Assembly (NCBI RefSeq): GCF_009909235.1
Contig: NZ_JAAAPO010000001.1
Coordinates: forward strand, 248,001-312,000
From: Novosphingobium ovatum
Lineage (GTDB): Bacteria; Pseudomonadota; Alphaproteobacteria; Sphingomonadales; Sphingomonadaceae
Reading direction: 5' to 3'
DNA length: 64,000 nucleotides
The notes under the pieces are model-generated. The model made no database searches and was not told the origin of the DNA. It saw only the letters and a program-made list of their open reading frames with translations. The position numbers were made by a program, and so were the translations under genes. Each line of letters starts with the position of its first letter. Position 1 is the stretch's first letter. This document shows, in pieces, positions 36,097-49,763 of the stretch.

Positions 36097-37719
36097 TTAC
36101 CCTTGCACCACCACCGCGCCATAGGGCGGCAGATGCGCGGCGTCCGCGCCATTGACGGCATGCAGCACCGCGCCCGGCGGCATGGCATGGGCATGGCGGT
36201 GGGCCGACAGGTTGAAAGCGCAATGGATCACGCTGTCGCCATGGCGGCGGGTGAAGGTCAGGATGTCGCCGCGCGCGTGGACGTCCTCCATCGCGCCCAG
36301 CCGCAGCGCCGGATGCGCCGCCCGCAGGGCCAGCGCGGCGCGGGTGTGGGCCAGCGGGCTGTCATCGCCCTGTTGCCGGTCCACCGCGCGGGCCTGATTG
36401 CCGGGGGATACCGGCAGCCAAGGCGTGCCGGTGGTAAACCCGCCCTGCGGCGCCTCGGCGGTCCATGGGATCGGCGTGCGCACGCCATCGCGCGACAGGG
36501 TCAGGGGCCAGTTGGCGATGGCTTCGGGGTCCTGCAACAGTTCAAACGGGATCTCGTCCTGCTCCAGCGCCAGTTCCTGCCCTTGATACAGGAACATGTT
36601 GCCGCGCAGGCAGGCCAGCAGACAGGCCGTCATCGCCGCATAGGCCGGGCGCATTGCTGCCTGCGCGCACCAGCGCGAGATATGGCGCGGGGCATCGTGG
36701 TTTTCGAACGCCCAACTGGGCCAGCCCTCGGCCAAGCCATCGGGGCCGGGGCGGTCATGCCATTGCGCCAGCGTCTTTTTCACCAGCGCCGGGGTCAGTT
36801 CGGGCGCATAGAGGAATTCAAAGCTGTAGGCGCTGGAGAGATGGGCCTCCCCCGCCGTATAAGCCTTCATCAGGGGGACGATGTCGTTGCCGCCCACCTC
36901 TGCCACGGTGAACACCGCGCCATAGCCGTCGCACAGCGCGCGGATGCGGCGGATGAAATCGACCACGCCGGGGTGGTTTTGGCTATGCAGCTTGTCCTGA
37001 AAGTCGAAAGGGCGGGTGCGGGGGCGGTCGGCCGGGGCCACGGGATTGTCGGTAAAGGCGGGATCGAACATCGCATGGTTGAGCGCATCCAGCCGGAACC
37101 CGTCCACCCCGCGATCCAGCCAGAACCGCAGCGCGTCCAGCAGCGCGTCCTGTACAGCTGGGTTATGGGCGTTGAGTTGCGGCTGCTCCTTCAGGAACTG
37201 GTGCATGTAATATTGGCAGCGGCGCGCATCCCATGTCCATGCCGGGCCGCCAAACACCGATTGCCAGTTGCACGGCGGTGTGCCGTCGGGCTTGGCATCC
37301 TGCCAGACGTACCAGTCGGCGCGCGGGTTGTCGCGCGACTGGCGGCTTTCGATGAACCACGGATGCTGGTCGGACGTATGGGCAAAGACCTGATCGATCG
37401 TCACCTTCAGCCCCAGCGCATGGGCGCGCGCAATCAGCGCGTCAAAATCGGCCAGCGTGCCAAAAATCGGATCAACATCGCAGTAATCGGCCACGTCATA
37501 GCCGAAATCGGCCATCGGGCTGGTAAAGAACGGGCTGATCCAGATCGCGTCCACCCCCAGCGCGGCAATATGGTCCAGCCGCGCGGTGATGCCCGGCAAA
37601 TCGCCCACGCCATCGCCATTGCTGTCGAAAAAGCTGCGCGGATAGATCTGATAGATGCTGGCCCCGCGCCACCAGGGCTGCGTCTGGGCGGGGGCGCTGG
37701 CGGGGCTGGGCTGGGTCAT
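36097..37719 (-). CDS. GH13 alpha-glucosidase (oligo-1,6-glucosidase type)
   Basis: Cytoplasmic family-13 hydrolase, 540 aa, no signal peptide. Conserved regions are WWRGASIYQIYPRSFFDSNG with GDGVGDLPGI, VDAIWISPFF, and DQVFAHTSDQHPWF. The catalytic triad is visible: the nucleophile Asp in GFRLDALNHAMF, the acid/base Glu in FTVAEVGGND, and Asp in FENHDAPRHIS. It should release glucose from malto- or isomalto-oligosaccharides. It is divergent from glgP, so it may clear short glucans from glycogen breakdown. The start at 37719 leaves AAAGG about 9 nt upstream; the longer ORF adds 29 atypical residues. Confidence 0.9.
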   Translation of the reverse strand: MTQPSPASAPAQTQPWWRGASIYQIYPRSFFDSNGDGVGDLPGITARLDHIAALGVDAIWISPFFTSPMADFGYDVADYCDVDPIFGTLADFDALIARAHALGLKVTIDQVFAHTSDQHPWFIESRQSRDNPRADWYVWQDAKPDGTPPCNWQSVFGGPAWTWDARRCQYYMHQFLKEQPQLNAHNPAVQDALLDALRFWLDRGVDGFRLDALNHAMFDPAFTDNPVAPADRPRTRPFDFQDKLHSQNHPGVVDFIRRIRALCDGYGAVFTVAEVGGNDIVPLMKAYTAGEAHLSSAYSFEFLYAPELTPALVKKTLAQWHDRPGPDGLAEGWPSWAFENHDAPRHISRWCAQAAMRPAYAAMTACLLACLRGNMFLYQGQELALEQDEIPFELLQDPEAIANWPLTLSRDGVRTPIPWTAEAPQGGFTTGTPWLPVSPGNQARAVDRQQGDDSPLAHTRAALALRAAHPALRLGAMEDVHARGDILTFTRRHGDSVIHCAFNLSAHRHAHAMPPGAVLHAVNGADAAHLPPYGAVVVQG

Positions 37720-38103
37720 CGGGCGGCCTTTGTCTGGGGCGGGGAGCGTGCTGAAAATGGCGCGGCGCAAGGGCGTGCACGCCTTATTGCCGATCGATTG
37801 CAGCATGCCACGCGCATCGCTTTCCCGCCATCATGGCAATCCCGCAGTCGCTTGCCAAGCATACGTATATGTTGCGGAGGCGAAACAGGCGGGCATCGAC
37901 TTCACATATATTTCATGCGAGCCAACATGGGTGCTTGTGAAAGACGCCCTCACTGGCTTAGCCTGTATGGTGAAAGGAAACCGACCGCTTTGGCGTTTTG
38001 CCGGATATAGCCGGCCACGCGATGCAGGTCGGTCCGGGAGAGGCCAACGTCCACGCCATCGGACCTTGTTCCGGTGGGCCGAGAATACAGGGGAGTTTCG
38101 GCC
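37720..38103. other. 384-nt divergent control region between the alpha-glucosidase gene and glgP
   Basis: No gene is supported. The centre is AT-rich relative to its surroundings and holds an 8-bp palindrome ATACGTAT at 37861-37868 within a near-symmetric stretch, plus an ATATATTT-type element around 37905 that could be a -10. Promoters for both units must lie here. The glgP ribosome-binding site is at its right end. Confidence 0.5.
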
Positions 38104-40527
38104 TTGACCAACAGCCAGACCACGACCACCGCCGCCGCCCATGATGACATCAACACGCTGGTGCTGGATGTCCTGCGCCACCGAGTGGGCAAGGATGAAC
38201 GCGCAGCCAAGCCGCATGACTGGTTTCAGGCCGCCGTGCTGGCGCTGCGCGACAAGGTGATCGACCGCTGGTTCGAATCCACCCGCGAGACCTATGACAA
38301 GGGGGGCAAGCGGGTCTATTACCTCTCGATGGAGTTCCTGATCGGGCGGTTGCTGCGCGATGCGCTCTCGAACATGGGGCTGACGCGCGAGATGGAAGCG
38401 GCGCTGCGCGCGCATGGCTTTGATCTGGCCGCGCTGGAGGAACTGGAGCCCGATGCGGCGCTGGGCAATGGCGGTCTGGGGCGGCTGGCTGCCTGCTTCA
38501 TGGAGAGCCTGGCCAGTCTGGACATCCCGGCCTATGGCTATGGCATCCGCTACGTCAACGGCATGTTCCGCCAACGCATTGACGATGGCTGGCAGGTCGA
38601 ATTGCCCGAAACATGGCTGGCCCATGGCAACCCGTGGGAGTTCGACCGCCGCGAAAGCGCCTATCGCGTGGGCTTTGGCGGCGAGGTGGTGGAATCGGAC
38701 ACCGGCGTCACCTGGCACCCGGCCGAGCAGGTCGAGGCATCGGCAGTCGACACCCCTGTCGTCGGCTGGCAGGGCAAGCGGGTGAATACGCTGCGCCTGT
38801 GGACGGCATGGGCGCTGGACCCGCTCCGGCTGGACGCGTTCAACGCGGGCGACCACTTTGGCGCGCTGGCCGATCAGGTCAAGGCTGACAGCCTGGTGCG
38901 CGTGCTCTATCCCGCCGACAGCAGTCCGGCAGGGCAGGAACTGCGCCTGCGGCAGGAGTATTTCTTCTCGTCGGCCAGCATTCAGGACATCGTGCGCCGC
39001 CATGTGCAATATCATGGCGATATCCGCACCCTGCCGGACAAGGCCGCGATCCAGTTGAACGACACCCACCCCAGCGTGGCGGTGGCCGAACTGATGCGGC
39101 TGTTGATCGACGTCCACGGGCTGGAGTTTGACGAGGCGTGGGAGGTGACCAAAAAAACGGTCGGCTATACCAACCACACCCTGCTGCCCGAGGCGCTGGA
39201 AAGCTGGCCGTTGCCTTTGTTCGAACGCCTGCTGCCGCGCCATATGCAGATCGTTTATGCGATTAACAGCCGGGTGCTGCGTGAGGCGCGCCGGGCGGGG
39301 ATGGATGGCGCGCAGATTTCGGCCATCAGCCTGATCGACGAAGGCGGTGAGCGCCGTGTGCGCATGGCCAATCTGGCCTTTGTCGGCGCGCATTCGGTCA
39401 ATGGCGTGGCTGCGCTGCACACCGATCTGATGAAGGTGACGGTGTTCAGCGACCTGCACAAGCTGTACCCCACCCGGATCAACAACAAGACCAATGGAGT
39501 CACGCCGCGCCGCTGGTTGCAGCAGTGCAACCCCGGCCTGACGCGCGTGGTGCGTGAGGCGATTGGCGATGAATTCCTGAATGACGCGCAAAAACTGACC
39601 GCGCTCAATGCCTTTGCCGGCGACAGCGGCTTTGCTGAACGCGTGGCCGAGGTGAAGCGGGCGAACAAGGTGGCATTGTCCAACCACATCAAGCAACTGA
39701 TGGGTGTCCGTCTGGACCCCGATGCGCTGTTTGACGTGCAGATCAAGCGCATCCACGAATACAAGCGCCAGTTGCTGAACCTGATCGAGACGGTGGCGTT
39801 GTATGACCAGATCCGCAGCCATCCCGAGCGTGACTGGGTGCCGCGGGTCAAGATCTTTGGCGGCAAGGCCGCGCCCAGCTACCATAATGCCAAGCTGATT
39901 ATCAAACTGGCCAATGACATCGCCCGCCGGGTGAACTCCGACCCCAGCGTGGGCGGGTTGCTCAAGGTGGTGTTTGTGCCGAACTACAACGTCTCCTTTG
40001 CCGAGCGCATCATCCCGGCCGCCGATCTGTCCGAACAGATCAGCACGGCGGGCATGGAGGCGTCGGGCACCGGCAACATGAAGTTCGCGCTGAACGGAGC
40101 GCTGACGATCGGTACGCTGGATGGCGCCAATATCGAGATCAAGGACCATGTGGGCGATGAGAACATCATCATCTTTGGCCTGACCGCGGATGAGGTGAAC
40201 GAACGCCGTGCCAACGGCTATAACCCGCGCGCCATCATCGAGGGCCACCGCGAGCTGCAGCAGGCGGTCAACGCCATCGCCAGCGGCGTGTTCAGCCATG
40301 ACGACCCGGACCGCTACAAGGGGCTGATTGGCGGGTTGTACGACCATGACTGGTTCATGTGCTGTGCCGATTTCGAAGCTTATTCGCAGGCCCAGCGTGG
40401 CGTTGACGCGCGCTGGATGGATCAGGCCGGCTGGCGCAAGTCGGCGATCCACAACATCGCCAATGTTGGCTGGTTCAGTTCTGATCGCACCATCGGCGAA
40501 TATGCGAAAGACATCTGGGGAGTCTAA
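38104..40527 (+). CDS. glgP: Glycogen/starch/alpha-glucan phosphorylase GlgP (TTG start)
   Basis: Releases glucose-1-phosphate from glycogen ends; PLP enzyme, 807 aa, standard length. It shows YYLSMEFLIGRLLRDALSNM, EPDAALGNGGLGRLAACFME, NDTHPSVAVAELMRLL, VTPRRWLQQCNPGL, and the PLP-lysine signature EASGTGNMKFALNGALTIGT. Start choice: TTG at 38104 lies 8 nt after AGGGGAG (38089-38095); the alternative GTG at 38074 places that purine tract inside the gene. It is the first gene of the glycogen operon and ends directly at the glgB start. Confidence 0.95.
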   Translation: MTNSQTTTTAAAHDDINTLVLDVLRHRVGKDERAAKPHDWFQAAVLALRDKVIDRWFESTRETYDKGGKRVYYLSMEFLIGRLLRDALSNMGLTREMEAALRAHGFDLAALEELEPDAALGNGGLGRLAACFMESLASLDIPAYGYGIRYVNGMFRQRIDDGWQVELPETWLAHGNPWEFDRRESAYRVGFGGEVVESDTGVTWHPAEQVEASAVDTPVVGWQGKRVNTLRLWTAWALDPLRLDAFNAGDHFGALADQVKADSLVRVLYPADSSPAGQELRLRQEYFFSSASIQDIVRRHVQYHGDIRTLPDKAAIQLNDTHPSVAVAELMRLLIDVHGLEFDEAWEVTKKTVGYTNHTLLPEALESWPLPLFERLLPRHMQIVYAINSRVLREARRAGMDGAQISAISLIDEGGERRVRMANLAFVGAHSVNGVAALHTDLMKVTVFSDLHKLYPTRINNKTNGVTPRRWLQQCNPGLTRVVREAIGDEFLNDAQKLTALNAFAGDSGFAERVAEVKRANKVALSNHIKQLMGVRLDPDALFDVQIKRIHEYKRQLLNLIETVALYDQIRSHPERDWVPRVKIFGGKAAPSYHNAKLIIKLANDIARRVNSDPSVGGLLKVVFVPNYNVSFAERIIPAADLSEQISTAGMEASGTGNMKFALNGALTIGTLDGANIEIKDHVGDENIIIFGLTADEVNERRANGYNPRAIIEGHRELQQAVNAIASGVFSHDDPDRYKGLIGGLYDHDWFMCCADFEAYSQAQRGVDARWMDQAGWRKSAIHNIANVGWFSSDRTIGEYAKDIWGV

Positions 40528-42723
40528 GTGAAACCTTCCGCTTCGGCCATTTCCGCGCTTTTGGATGGCACCCACGCCGATCCCTTTTCGTTGCTGGGTG
40601 TGCATCGCGGGCCACAGGGGGCATTTGCCCGCGTGGTCCTGCCGGGCGCAGAGGTGGCCGAGGCCTTTGCCATTGACGGCACGCCATTGGGCGCGTTGCA
40701 ACGGGTGGGGGACAGCGCCCTGTTCGAAGGGCTGATTGCCGATCCGGCGGGGAAAGCTGACTTTACCGGCCCGGTCAAATATCGTGCCGGGGCACTGGGG
40801 GCGGATTGGTGGGTGGGTGACGCCTATTCCTTTGCCCCGGTGCTGGGCCCGACCGACGATTACCTGATTGTCGAGGGCACCCATACCCGCCTGTTTGACA
40901 AGATGGGCGCGCATTGCATCCACCATCAGGGCGTTGACGGCGTGCATTTCGCCGTCTGGGCGCCCAATGCGGCCCATGTCAGCGTGGTGGGCGATTTCAA
41001 CGATTGGGATGGTGCGCGCCACGCGATGCGCCGCCGTCTGGACACCGGCATCTGGGAGATTTTCGTCCCCGATATCGGCGTGGGCCGGGCCTATAAATAC
41101 CGCATCACCGCCAGCGACGGCACGGTGCTGCCGCTCAAGGCTGATCCCTTTGCGCTGGCCAGCGAAGTGCGCCCCAGCACCGCCAGCATCACCGCCCACC
41201 CGGTCAAGATGGACTGGGGCGATGAAAGCCACCGCGCCCATTGGGCTGCGCAAGACCCTCGCCGCGTGCCGATCAGCATTTACGAGGTCCACCCCGGATC
41301 GTGGCGGCAGGACGAGAACGGCTGGTTCTATGACTGGGACCGGATGGCGGCCGAACTGATCCCCTATGCGGTGGATATGGGGTTTACCCATGTCGAATTC
41401 CTGCCGGTGTCCGAACATCCCTATGACCCGTCATGGGGCTATCAGACGACCGGCCTGTTTGCGCCCTCGGCCCGGTTTGGCGCGCCCGAAGGCTTTGCCC
41501 GCTTTGTCGATGGGGCGCATCGCGCCGGGCTGGGGGTGTTGATCGATTGGGTGCCCGCCCATTTCCCCACCGACGAACACGGCCTGGCCCGGTTCGACGG
41601 CACGGCGCTGTATGAACACGAAGACCCACGGCTGGGCTATCACCCGGACTGGAACACCGCGATCTACAACTTTGGCCGGCGCGAGGTGGCCAGTTTCCTG
41701 ATCAACAACGCCCTGTTCTGGGCCGAGCGCTATCACGTCGATGGCTTGCGCGTGGATGCGGTGGCCTCGATGCTGTACCGCGATTACAGCCGCAAATCGG
41801 GCGAATGGATCCCCAACGCACAGGGCGGGCGCGAAAACTGGGAGGCGGTGGGTTTCCTGCGCGCGATGAACCGGGCGGTGTACGGCAGCCATGCCGGTTT
41901 CCTGACCGTGGCCGAGGAATCGACCGCATGGCCGGGTGTGACTCAGCCTGCCCATGACGCGCCGGGCGGCGGCGGTCAGGCCACCGCGCTGGGGTTCGGG
42001 TTCAAATGGAACATGGGCTTCATGCACGATACCTTGCGGTATATGGGGCGTGATCCGATCCACCGCAAACACCACCACAACGACATCACCTTTGGCCTGA
42101 TGTACGCCTTTGCCGAGAATTTCGTGCTGGCCATCAGCCATGACGAGGTGGTCCATGGCAAGGGCAGTCTGCTGAACAAGATGGCGGGCGACCGCTGGCA
42201 GCAATTTGCCAATTTGCGCGCCTATTACGGGCTGATGTGGGGCTATCCGGGCAAGAAGCTGTTGTTCATGGGGCAGGAGTTCGCGCAGGACCGCGAATGG
42301 GCCGAAAGCCGGGGGCTGGACTGGTTCCATCTGGACGATCCGGCCCATGCCGGGGTGCAGGCGCTGGTGCGTGATCTGAACCATACCTATCGCGAATATG
42401 CCGCCCTGCACGCCCGCGACTGCGAGGGCGAGGGGTTTGAATGGCTGGTGGTGGATGACGCCGATGCCAGTGTCTTTGCCTGGGCGCGCAAGGCGCCGGG
42501 TGAACCCACCGTGGTGGTGGTGTGCAACATGACGCCCCAGCCGCATGGTGCCTATCGCCTGCCGCTGCCGCAGGGCGGTGTCTGGCGCGAGGTGCTGAAT
42601 ACCGATGCGGCCTGTTACGGTGGCAGCGGGATGGGCAATCTGGGACAGGTGGTGGCCAGCGAGGGCGGTGCGGTTGTCACCTTGCCGCCATTGGCGACGC
42701 TTATGTTTGTGGCGGCGGATTGA
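40528..42723 (+). CDS. glgB: 1,4-alpha-glucan branching enzyme GlgB
   Basis: Makes alpha-1,6 branches in glycogen, 731 aa. An N-terminal GlgB domain (residues 1-100) is followed by CBM48 (VHFAVWAPNAAHVSVVGDFN) and a GH13 barrel. Catalytic residues are Asp in GLRVDAVASMLYRDYSR, Glu in TVAEESTAWPGV and Asp in AISHDEVVHGKGSL. The GTG start is immediately after the glgP stop, with GGGGAG 6 nt upstream, inside the end of glgP, so coupling is likely. Confidence 0.96.
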   Translation: MKPSASAISALLDGTHADPFSLLGVHRGPQGAFARVVLPGAEVAEAFAIDGTPLGALQRVGDSALFEGLIADPAGKADFTGPVKYRAGALGADWWVGDAYSFAPVLGPTDDYLIVEGTHTRLFDKMGAHCIHHQGVDGVHFAVWAPNAAHVSVVGDFNDWDGARHAMRRRLDTGIWEIFVPDIGVGRAYKYRITASDGTVLPLKADPFALASEVRPSTASITAHPVKMDWGDESHRAHWAAQDPRRVPISIYEVHPGSWRQDENGWFYDWDRMAAELIPYAVDMGFTHVEFLPVSEHPYDPSWGYQTTGLFAPSARFGAPEGFARFVDGAHRAGLGVLIDWVPAHFPTDEHGLARFDGTALYEHEDPRLGYHPDWNTAIYNFGRREVASFLINNALFWAERYHVDGLRVDAVASMLYRDYSRKSGEWIPNAQGGRENWEAVGFLRAMNRAVYGSHAGFLTVAEESTAWPGVTQPAHDAPGGGGQATALGFGFKWNMGFMHDTLRYMGRDPIHRKHHHNDITFGLMYAFAENFVLAISHDEVVHGKGSLLNKMAGDRWQQFANLRAYYGLMWGYPGKKLLFMGQEFAQDREWAESRGLDWFHLDDPAHAGVQALVRDLNHTYREYAALHARDCEGEGFEWLVVDDADASVFAWARKAPGEPTVVVVCNMTPQPHGAYRLPLPQGGVWREVLNTDAACYGGSGMGNLGQVVASEGGAVVTLPPLATLMFVAAD

Positions 42724-42762
42724 TCCGCGGCCGGACACGGTTTTGACAGGAGGGGTCTGGGA

Positions 42763-44028
42763 ATGCGTGAATCGTATGGGCAGCCGCTGGCGCGTGACGC
42801 GATGGCCTATGTGCTGGCGGGCGGGCGTGGCAGCCGGTTGAAGGAACTGACCGACAATCGTGCCAAGCCGGCGGTCTATTTCGGGGGGATGAGCCGCATC
42901 ATCGACTTTGCCCTGTCGAACGCGATCAATTCGGGCATCCGCCGCATCGGCGTTGCGACCCAGTACAAGGCGCATAGCCTGATCCGCCACATGAACCGCG
43001 CGTGGAACTTCATGCGGCCCGAGCGTAACGAAAGCTTTGACATCCTGCCCGCCAGCCAGCGCGTGTCCGAAACGCAGTGGTATGAGGGCACGGCCGACGC
43101 GGTGTATCAGAACATCGACATCATCGAGTCCTATAGCCCGAAATACATGGTCATTCTGGCGGGCGACCACATCTACAAGATGGACTATGAGTTGATGCTG
43201 CGCCAGCATGTGAACAGCGGCGCGGATGTGACGATCGGCTGTCTGGTGGTCCCGCAAAAGGAGGCCAGCGGCTTTGGCGTGATGGCGGTGGACGGCAATG
43301 ACGTCATCACCGATTTCGTCGAAAAGCCCGCCAACCCGCCCGAAATCCCCGGCAAGCCCGGCTGGTCGCTGGCCAGCATGGGCATTTATGTGTTCGACAC
43401 GAAATTCCTGTTCGACCTGCTGCGCGAGGATGCGGCCAACCCCACCAGCACGCATGATTTCGGCAATGACCTGATTCCCCAGTTGGTCAAGGGCGGCAAG
43501 GCGGTGGCCCACCGTTTCACCGAAAGCTGTGTGCGCGCGGCTGATGAAATCGGCGAATATTGGCGCGATGTCGGCACGCTGGACGCCTATTTCGAGACCA
43601 ACCTTGATCTGACCGACACCGTGCCGATGCTGAACATGTACGACCGCGACTGGCGCATCTGGACCGATCAGGTGGTCGCCGCGCCCGCCAAATTCGTCCA
43701 TGACGAGGAAGGCCGCCGGGGCCATGCCATCCGCTCGCTGATCTCGCAGGATTGCATCGTGTCGGGGGCGACGGCGTTCCGCTCGCTGCTGTTCACCGGC
43801 GTCAAGATGGGCAGTTGGTCGCAGGTGAGTGAGGGCGTGATTTTGCCCTATTGCAACATCGGCCGCCATGCCCGCCTGTCGCGCGTCATCATCGATTCAG
43901 GCGTGCGCATCCCCGAGGGGCTGGTGGTGGGTGAAGACCCCGAACTGGACGCCAAGCGTTTCCGCCGAACCGAAAACGGCGTATGCCTGATCACCAAGCG
44001 CATGATTGACGCGCTGGATATGGGGTGA
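42763..44028 (+). CDS. glgC: Glucose-1-phosphate adenylyltransferase GlgC
   Basis: Makes ADP-glucose from ATP and glucose-1-phosphate, the committed and usually allosterically controlled step of glycogen synthesis. The 421-aa length is typical. Seen are [20 protein letters not shown] with [55 protein letters not shown] and the C-terminal left-handed helix region. A near-perfect AGGAGG lies 9 nt before the ATG, the strongest site in the operon. Confidence 0.97.
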   Translation: MRESYGQPLARDAMAYVLAGGRGSRLKELTDNRAKPAVYFGGMSRIIDFALSNAINSGIRRIGVATQYKAHSLIRHMNRAWNFMRPERNESFDILPASQRVSETQWYEGTADAVYQNIDIIESYSPKYMVILAGDHIYKMDYELMLRQHVNSGADVTIGCLVVPQKEASGFGVMAVDGNDVITDFVEKPANPPEIPGKPGWSLASMGIYVFDTKFLFDLLREDAANPTSTHDFGNDLIPQLVKGGKAVAHRFTESCVRAADEIGEYWRDVGTLDAYFETNLDLTDTVPMLNMYDRDWRIWTDQVVAAPAKFVHDEEGRRGHAIRSLISQDCIVSGATAFRSLLFTGVKMGSWSQVSEGVILPYCNIGRHARLSRVIIDSGVRIPEGLVVGEDPELDAKRFRRTENGVCLITKRMIDALDMG

Positions 44029-44032
44029 ATTG

Positions 44033-47171
<3,139 letters not shown>

Positions 47172-47172
<1 letters not shown>

Positions 47173-48986
47173 TGGGGCTGCTGGGCGCGTGGATGCAGGA
47201 TGGGGCGACGCATTTTGCCTTGCGCGCCCCGTTGGCCCGCGCGGTGTGGCTGTGCCTGTTTGACGCGGACGATGCCGAAACCCGCCTGCCCATGGTGCGC
47301 GAGGGCGATGATTGGCGGATCACGCTGCCGGGAGACCATGCGGGCGCGCGCTATGGCTATCGCGCCGATGGCGACTGGGCCCCAGATCAGGGGCGCTGGT
47401 TCGATGCGGCCAAATTGTTGGTCGATCCCTATGCGGTGGAACTGGACCGGCGGTTTGAACAGGCCCCCGCGCTGGCACAACATGGTGTCGACACTGCCGC
47501 GATCGTGCCGCGCGCCATTGTGCCGGGCGCCCTGCCGTTGGTGGAACCCGCGCCGCCGATGTTTACCCGTGGCGGGCTGATCTATGAAGTCAATGTGCGC
47601 GGGTTCACCCTGTTGCATCCCGACGTGCCCGAACCGATCCGGGGTACGGTGGCGGCGCTGGCGCATCCCTCGGTCATTGCCCATCTGCGCCGCCTGCATG
47701 TCAGCGCGGTGCAATTGCTGCCCATCGTCGCCTGGCTGGATGAAAGGCACTTGCCGCCGCTGGGCCTGCGCAATGCGTGGGGCTATAATCCCGTGGCGAT
47801 GATGGCGCTGGACCCCGGCCTGTGCCCCGGTGGCGTGGCCGAATTGCGCGAGGCGGTGGCCGCGCTGCATGGCGCGGGGATCGGCGTGCTGCTGGATCTG
47901 GTGTTCAACCATACCGGGGAAAGCGACATCTATGGCGGGGTGCTTTCGCTGCGCGGGCTGGACAATGCGGCCTATGCCCATGCGGCGGACGGTAGCCTTA
48001 TCAACGACACCGGCTGTGGCAACACGCTAGACTTTGCGCAAGGCGCGGTGCGGGCGCTGACGGTCGCGGCGCTGCGGCATTTTGTCGCGCATTGCGGGGT
48101 GGATGGCTTCCGTTTTGATCTGGCGCCGGTGCTGGCCAGAGGTGGGCAATACGGGCCGGGGTTTGATCCGGCCGCGCCGATCTTTGCCGAAATCGCCGCC
48201 GATCCGTTTTTGGCCGACCGGGTCATGATTGCCGAGCCGTGGGATATCGGCCCCGGAGGCTATCAATTGGGCCATTTCCCGCCGCATTGGCTGGAATGGA
48301 ACGATGTGTTCCGCGATGATGTGCGGCGGTTCTGGCAGGGTGCGGCGGGCTTTGGCGCATTGGCCACGCGGCTGGCGGGCAGCGCCGACATTTTTGGCGA
48401 GCAGGCCTGTCGCAGCGTCAATTTTCTGGCGGCGCATGACGGGTTCACGCTGGCCGACACGGTGGCCTATGAACAGCGCCACAACCACGCCAACGGCGAA
48501 AACAACCGCGATGGCCACCACGCCAACCATTCGTGGAATTGCGGCGTCGAGGGCCCCAGCGATGACCCGCAGGTGATGGCGGCGCGGGCGCGTGATGTGC
48601 GGGCGCTGCTGGGGTGCCTGTTTGCCAGCACTGGCACGATCATGCTGACCGCCGGGGACGAGTTTGGACGGACCCAGCGTGGCAACAACAATGCCTATTG
48701 TCAGGATAGCCCGATCGGCTGGGTGGACTGGGCGGGCCGCGATCTGGTGCTGGAGGGCCATGTGGCAGGGCTGTCGGCGTGGCGGGCAGGGATCATGGCG
48801 GCGCATCCGGGCGCCTTTGCCCAGTTTCCGCGCGCGGGCGTGTGGCAACAGATGAGTGGCGCGCCGCTGGGGCCGGGGGATTGGGGCAATCCCGATCTGC
48901 CGGGGCTACGCTATCTTTCACAAGATGCCGAGCGGCCGCTGGGCTTTGTCGTGGACCGGCTGGCGCGGCGGGCCGGGCCGGGATGA
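47172..48986 (+). CDS. glgX: Glycogen debranching enzyme GlgX (isoamylase type)
   Basis: Hydrolyses alpha-1,6 branches of phosphorylase-limit dextrin, 604 aa, shorter than the usual 650-700 with trimmed N- and C-terminal parts. A CBM48-like N-terminus (residues 1-90) is followed by the GH13_11 barrel: YEVNVRGFT, LVFNHTGES, nucleophile Asp in GFRFDLAPVLAR, acid/base Glu in VMIAEPWDIGPGGYQLG, and AAHDGFTLADTVAY. The GRTQRGNNNAYCQD stretch is diagnostic. Last gene of the operon; a PadR-regulated region follows. Confidence 0.94.
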
Positions 48987-49014
48987 GTGTGTTTCGGAAC
49001 ACTACAGATTGATA

Positions 49015-49028
49015 CAAGATATATCTTG
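49015..49028. promoter_or_regulatory. Perfect 14-bp palindrome, probable PadR operator
   Basis: CAAGATATATCTTG is a perfect inverted repeat 60-73 nt before the PadR start codon and 29 nt after the glgX stop. PadR proteins bind AT-rich palindromes of this kind, often in their own promoters. The AT-rich centre could overlap a -10 element. Confidence 0.6.
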
Positions 49029-49087
49029 AAATCACGTAAGACTGCGCTATCTAGGCGTCCATGAACAAACACATGGAGCAAAAAGCA

Positions 49088-49747
49088 ATGCGTGGTTTCC
49101 TCGGAGAGCGCGGCCACAAGGGCCGTGGCGGTTTTGGCGGTCGCATGGCCGCGATGATGGGGGCCGGGCCATTCGGTGGGCGCGGTGAGGATGACTTTGG
49201 CCGTGATGGCTTTGGCGGGCCGTTTGGCGGTCGCGGTCGGGGCGGCGGTCATGGAGGCGGGCACCATGGCGGCCGGCGTGGCAAGCGTTTTGACGGCGAG
49301 GAACTGCGGCTGATGGTGTTGGCGCTGTTGCGTGACGAAGCGCCCCAGCATGGCTATCAACTGATCCGCGCCTTTGCCGCGCGCAGTGGGGACGCCTATC
49401 AGCCCAGCCCCGGCGTGCTGTACCCGATGCTGACGCTGCTGGCCGACATGGGCTTGTTGGCCGAAGTCGCGGGTGAGGGCGCGTCCAGCCGCCGCTCGTA
49501 CCAGTTGACCGAGGCGGGCGAGGCCGAAGTTTCAGCGCAAGCCGAGCGGATCGCCGCGCTGTTCGCCCGTCTGGCCGCCCTGGCCGAGGCCAATGGCAAG
49601 GTGGACGCGGCCCCCGTGCGCCGCGCGTTCCACAACCTGCGCGCCGCCAGCATCGAACGCCTGACCCGCGAAGGCGCCAGCCCGGACACCATTTTCGAGG
49701 TCGCCCGCATTCTGGACGAAGCCGCCCAGAAGATCGAGCGCCTGTAA
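49088..49747 (+). CDS. PadR-family transcriptional regulator with Gly/His-rich N-terminus
   Basis: A 219-aa regulator. Residues 1-65 are a Gly/Arg/His-rich tail (FGGRGRGGGHGGGHHGG) that may bind metal or be disordered. The PadR winged helix follows (LRLMVLALLRDEAPQHGYQL, PSPGVLYPMLTLLADMGLL, SSRRSYQLTEAGEAE). The C-terminal helices would dimerise. Start choice: ATG at 49088 has GGAG 9 nt upstream; ATGs at 49061 and 49073 have no site. A perfect palindrome upstream suggests autoregulation. A DUF2218 gene follows 16 nt downstream and is probably co-regulated. Confidence 0.88.
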   Translation: MRGFLGERGHKGRGGFGGRMAAMMGAGPFGGRGEDDFGRDGFGGPFGGRGRGGGHGGGHHGGRRGKRFDGEELRLMVLALLRDEAPQHGYQLIRAFAARSGDAYQPSPGVLYPMLTLLADMGLLAEVAGEGASSRRSYQLTEAGEAEVSAQAERIAALFARLAALAEANGKVDAAPVRRAFHNLRAASIERLTREGASPDTIFEVARILDEAAQKIERL

Positions 49748-49763
49748 GCCAAAGGATCACACC

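Noticed and set aside
38268..38290. ggttcgaatcc, which looks like a tRNA T-loop
   Set aside because: It lies inside glgP, encoding W-F-E-S, and no acceptor or anticodon stems can be formed around it.
37831..41418. A 1195-codon open frame on the minus strand opposite glgP and glgB
   Set aside because: The plus strand encodes two complete, recognisable enzymes here. Long antisense frames are expected where GC-rich third positions remove stop codons. The translated product has no motif and a skewed His/Arg/Gln composition.
41431..43869. An 812-codon minus-strand frame opposite glgB and glgC
   Set aside because: Shadow of real genes; low-information composition with no domain and no start signal.
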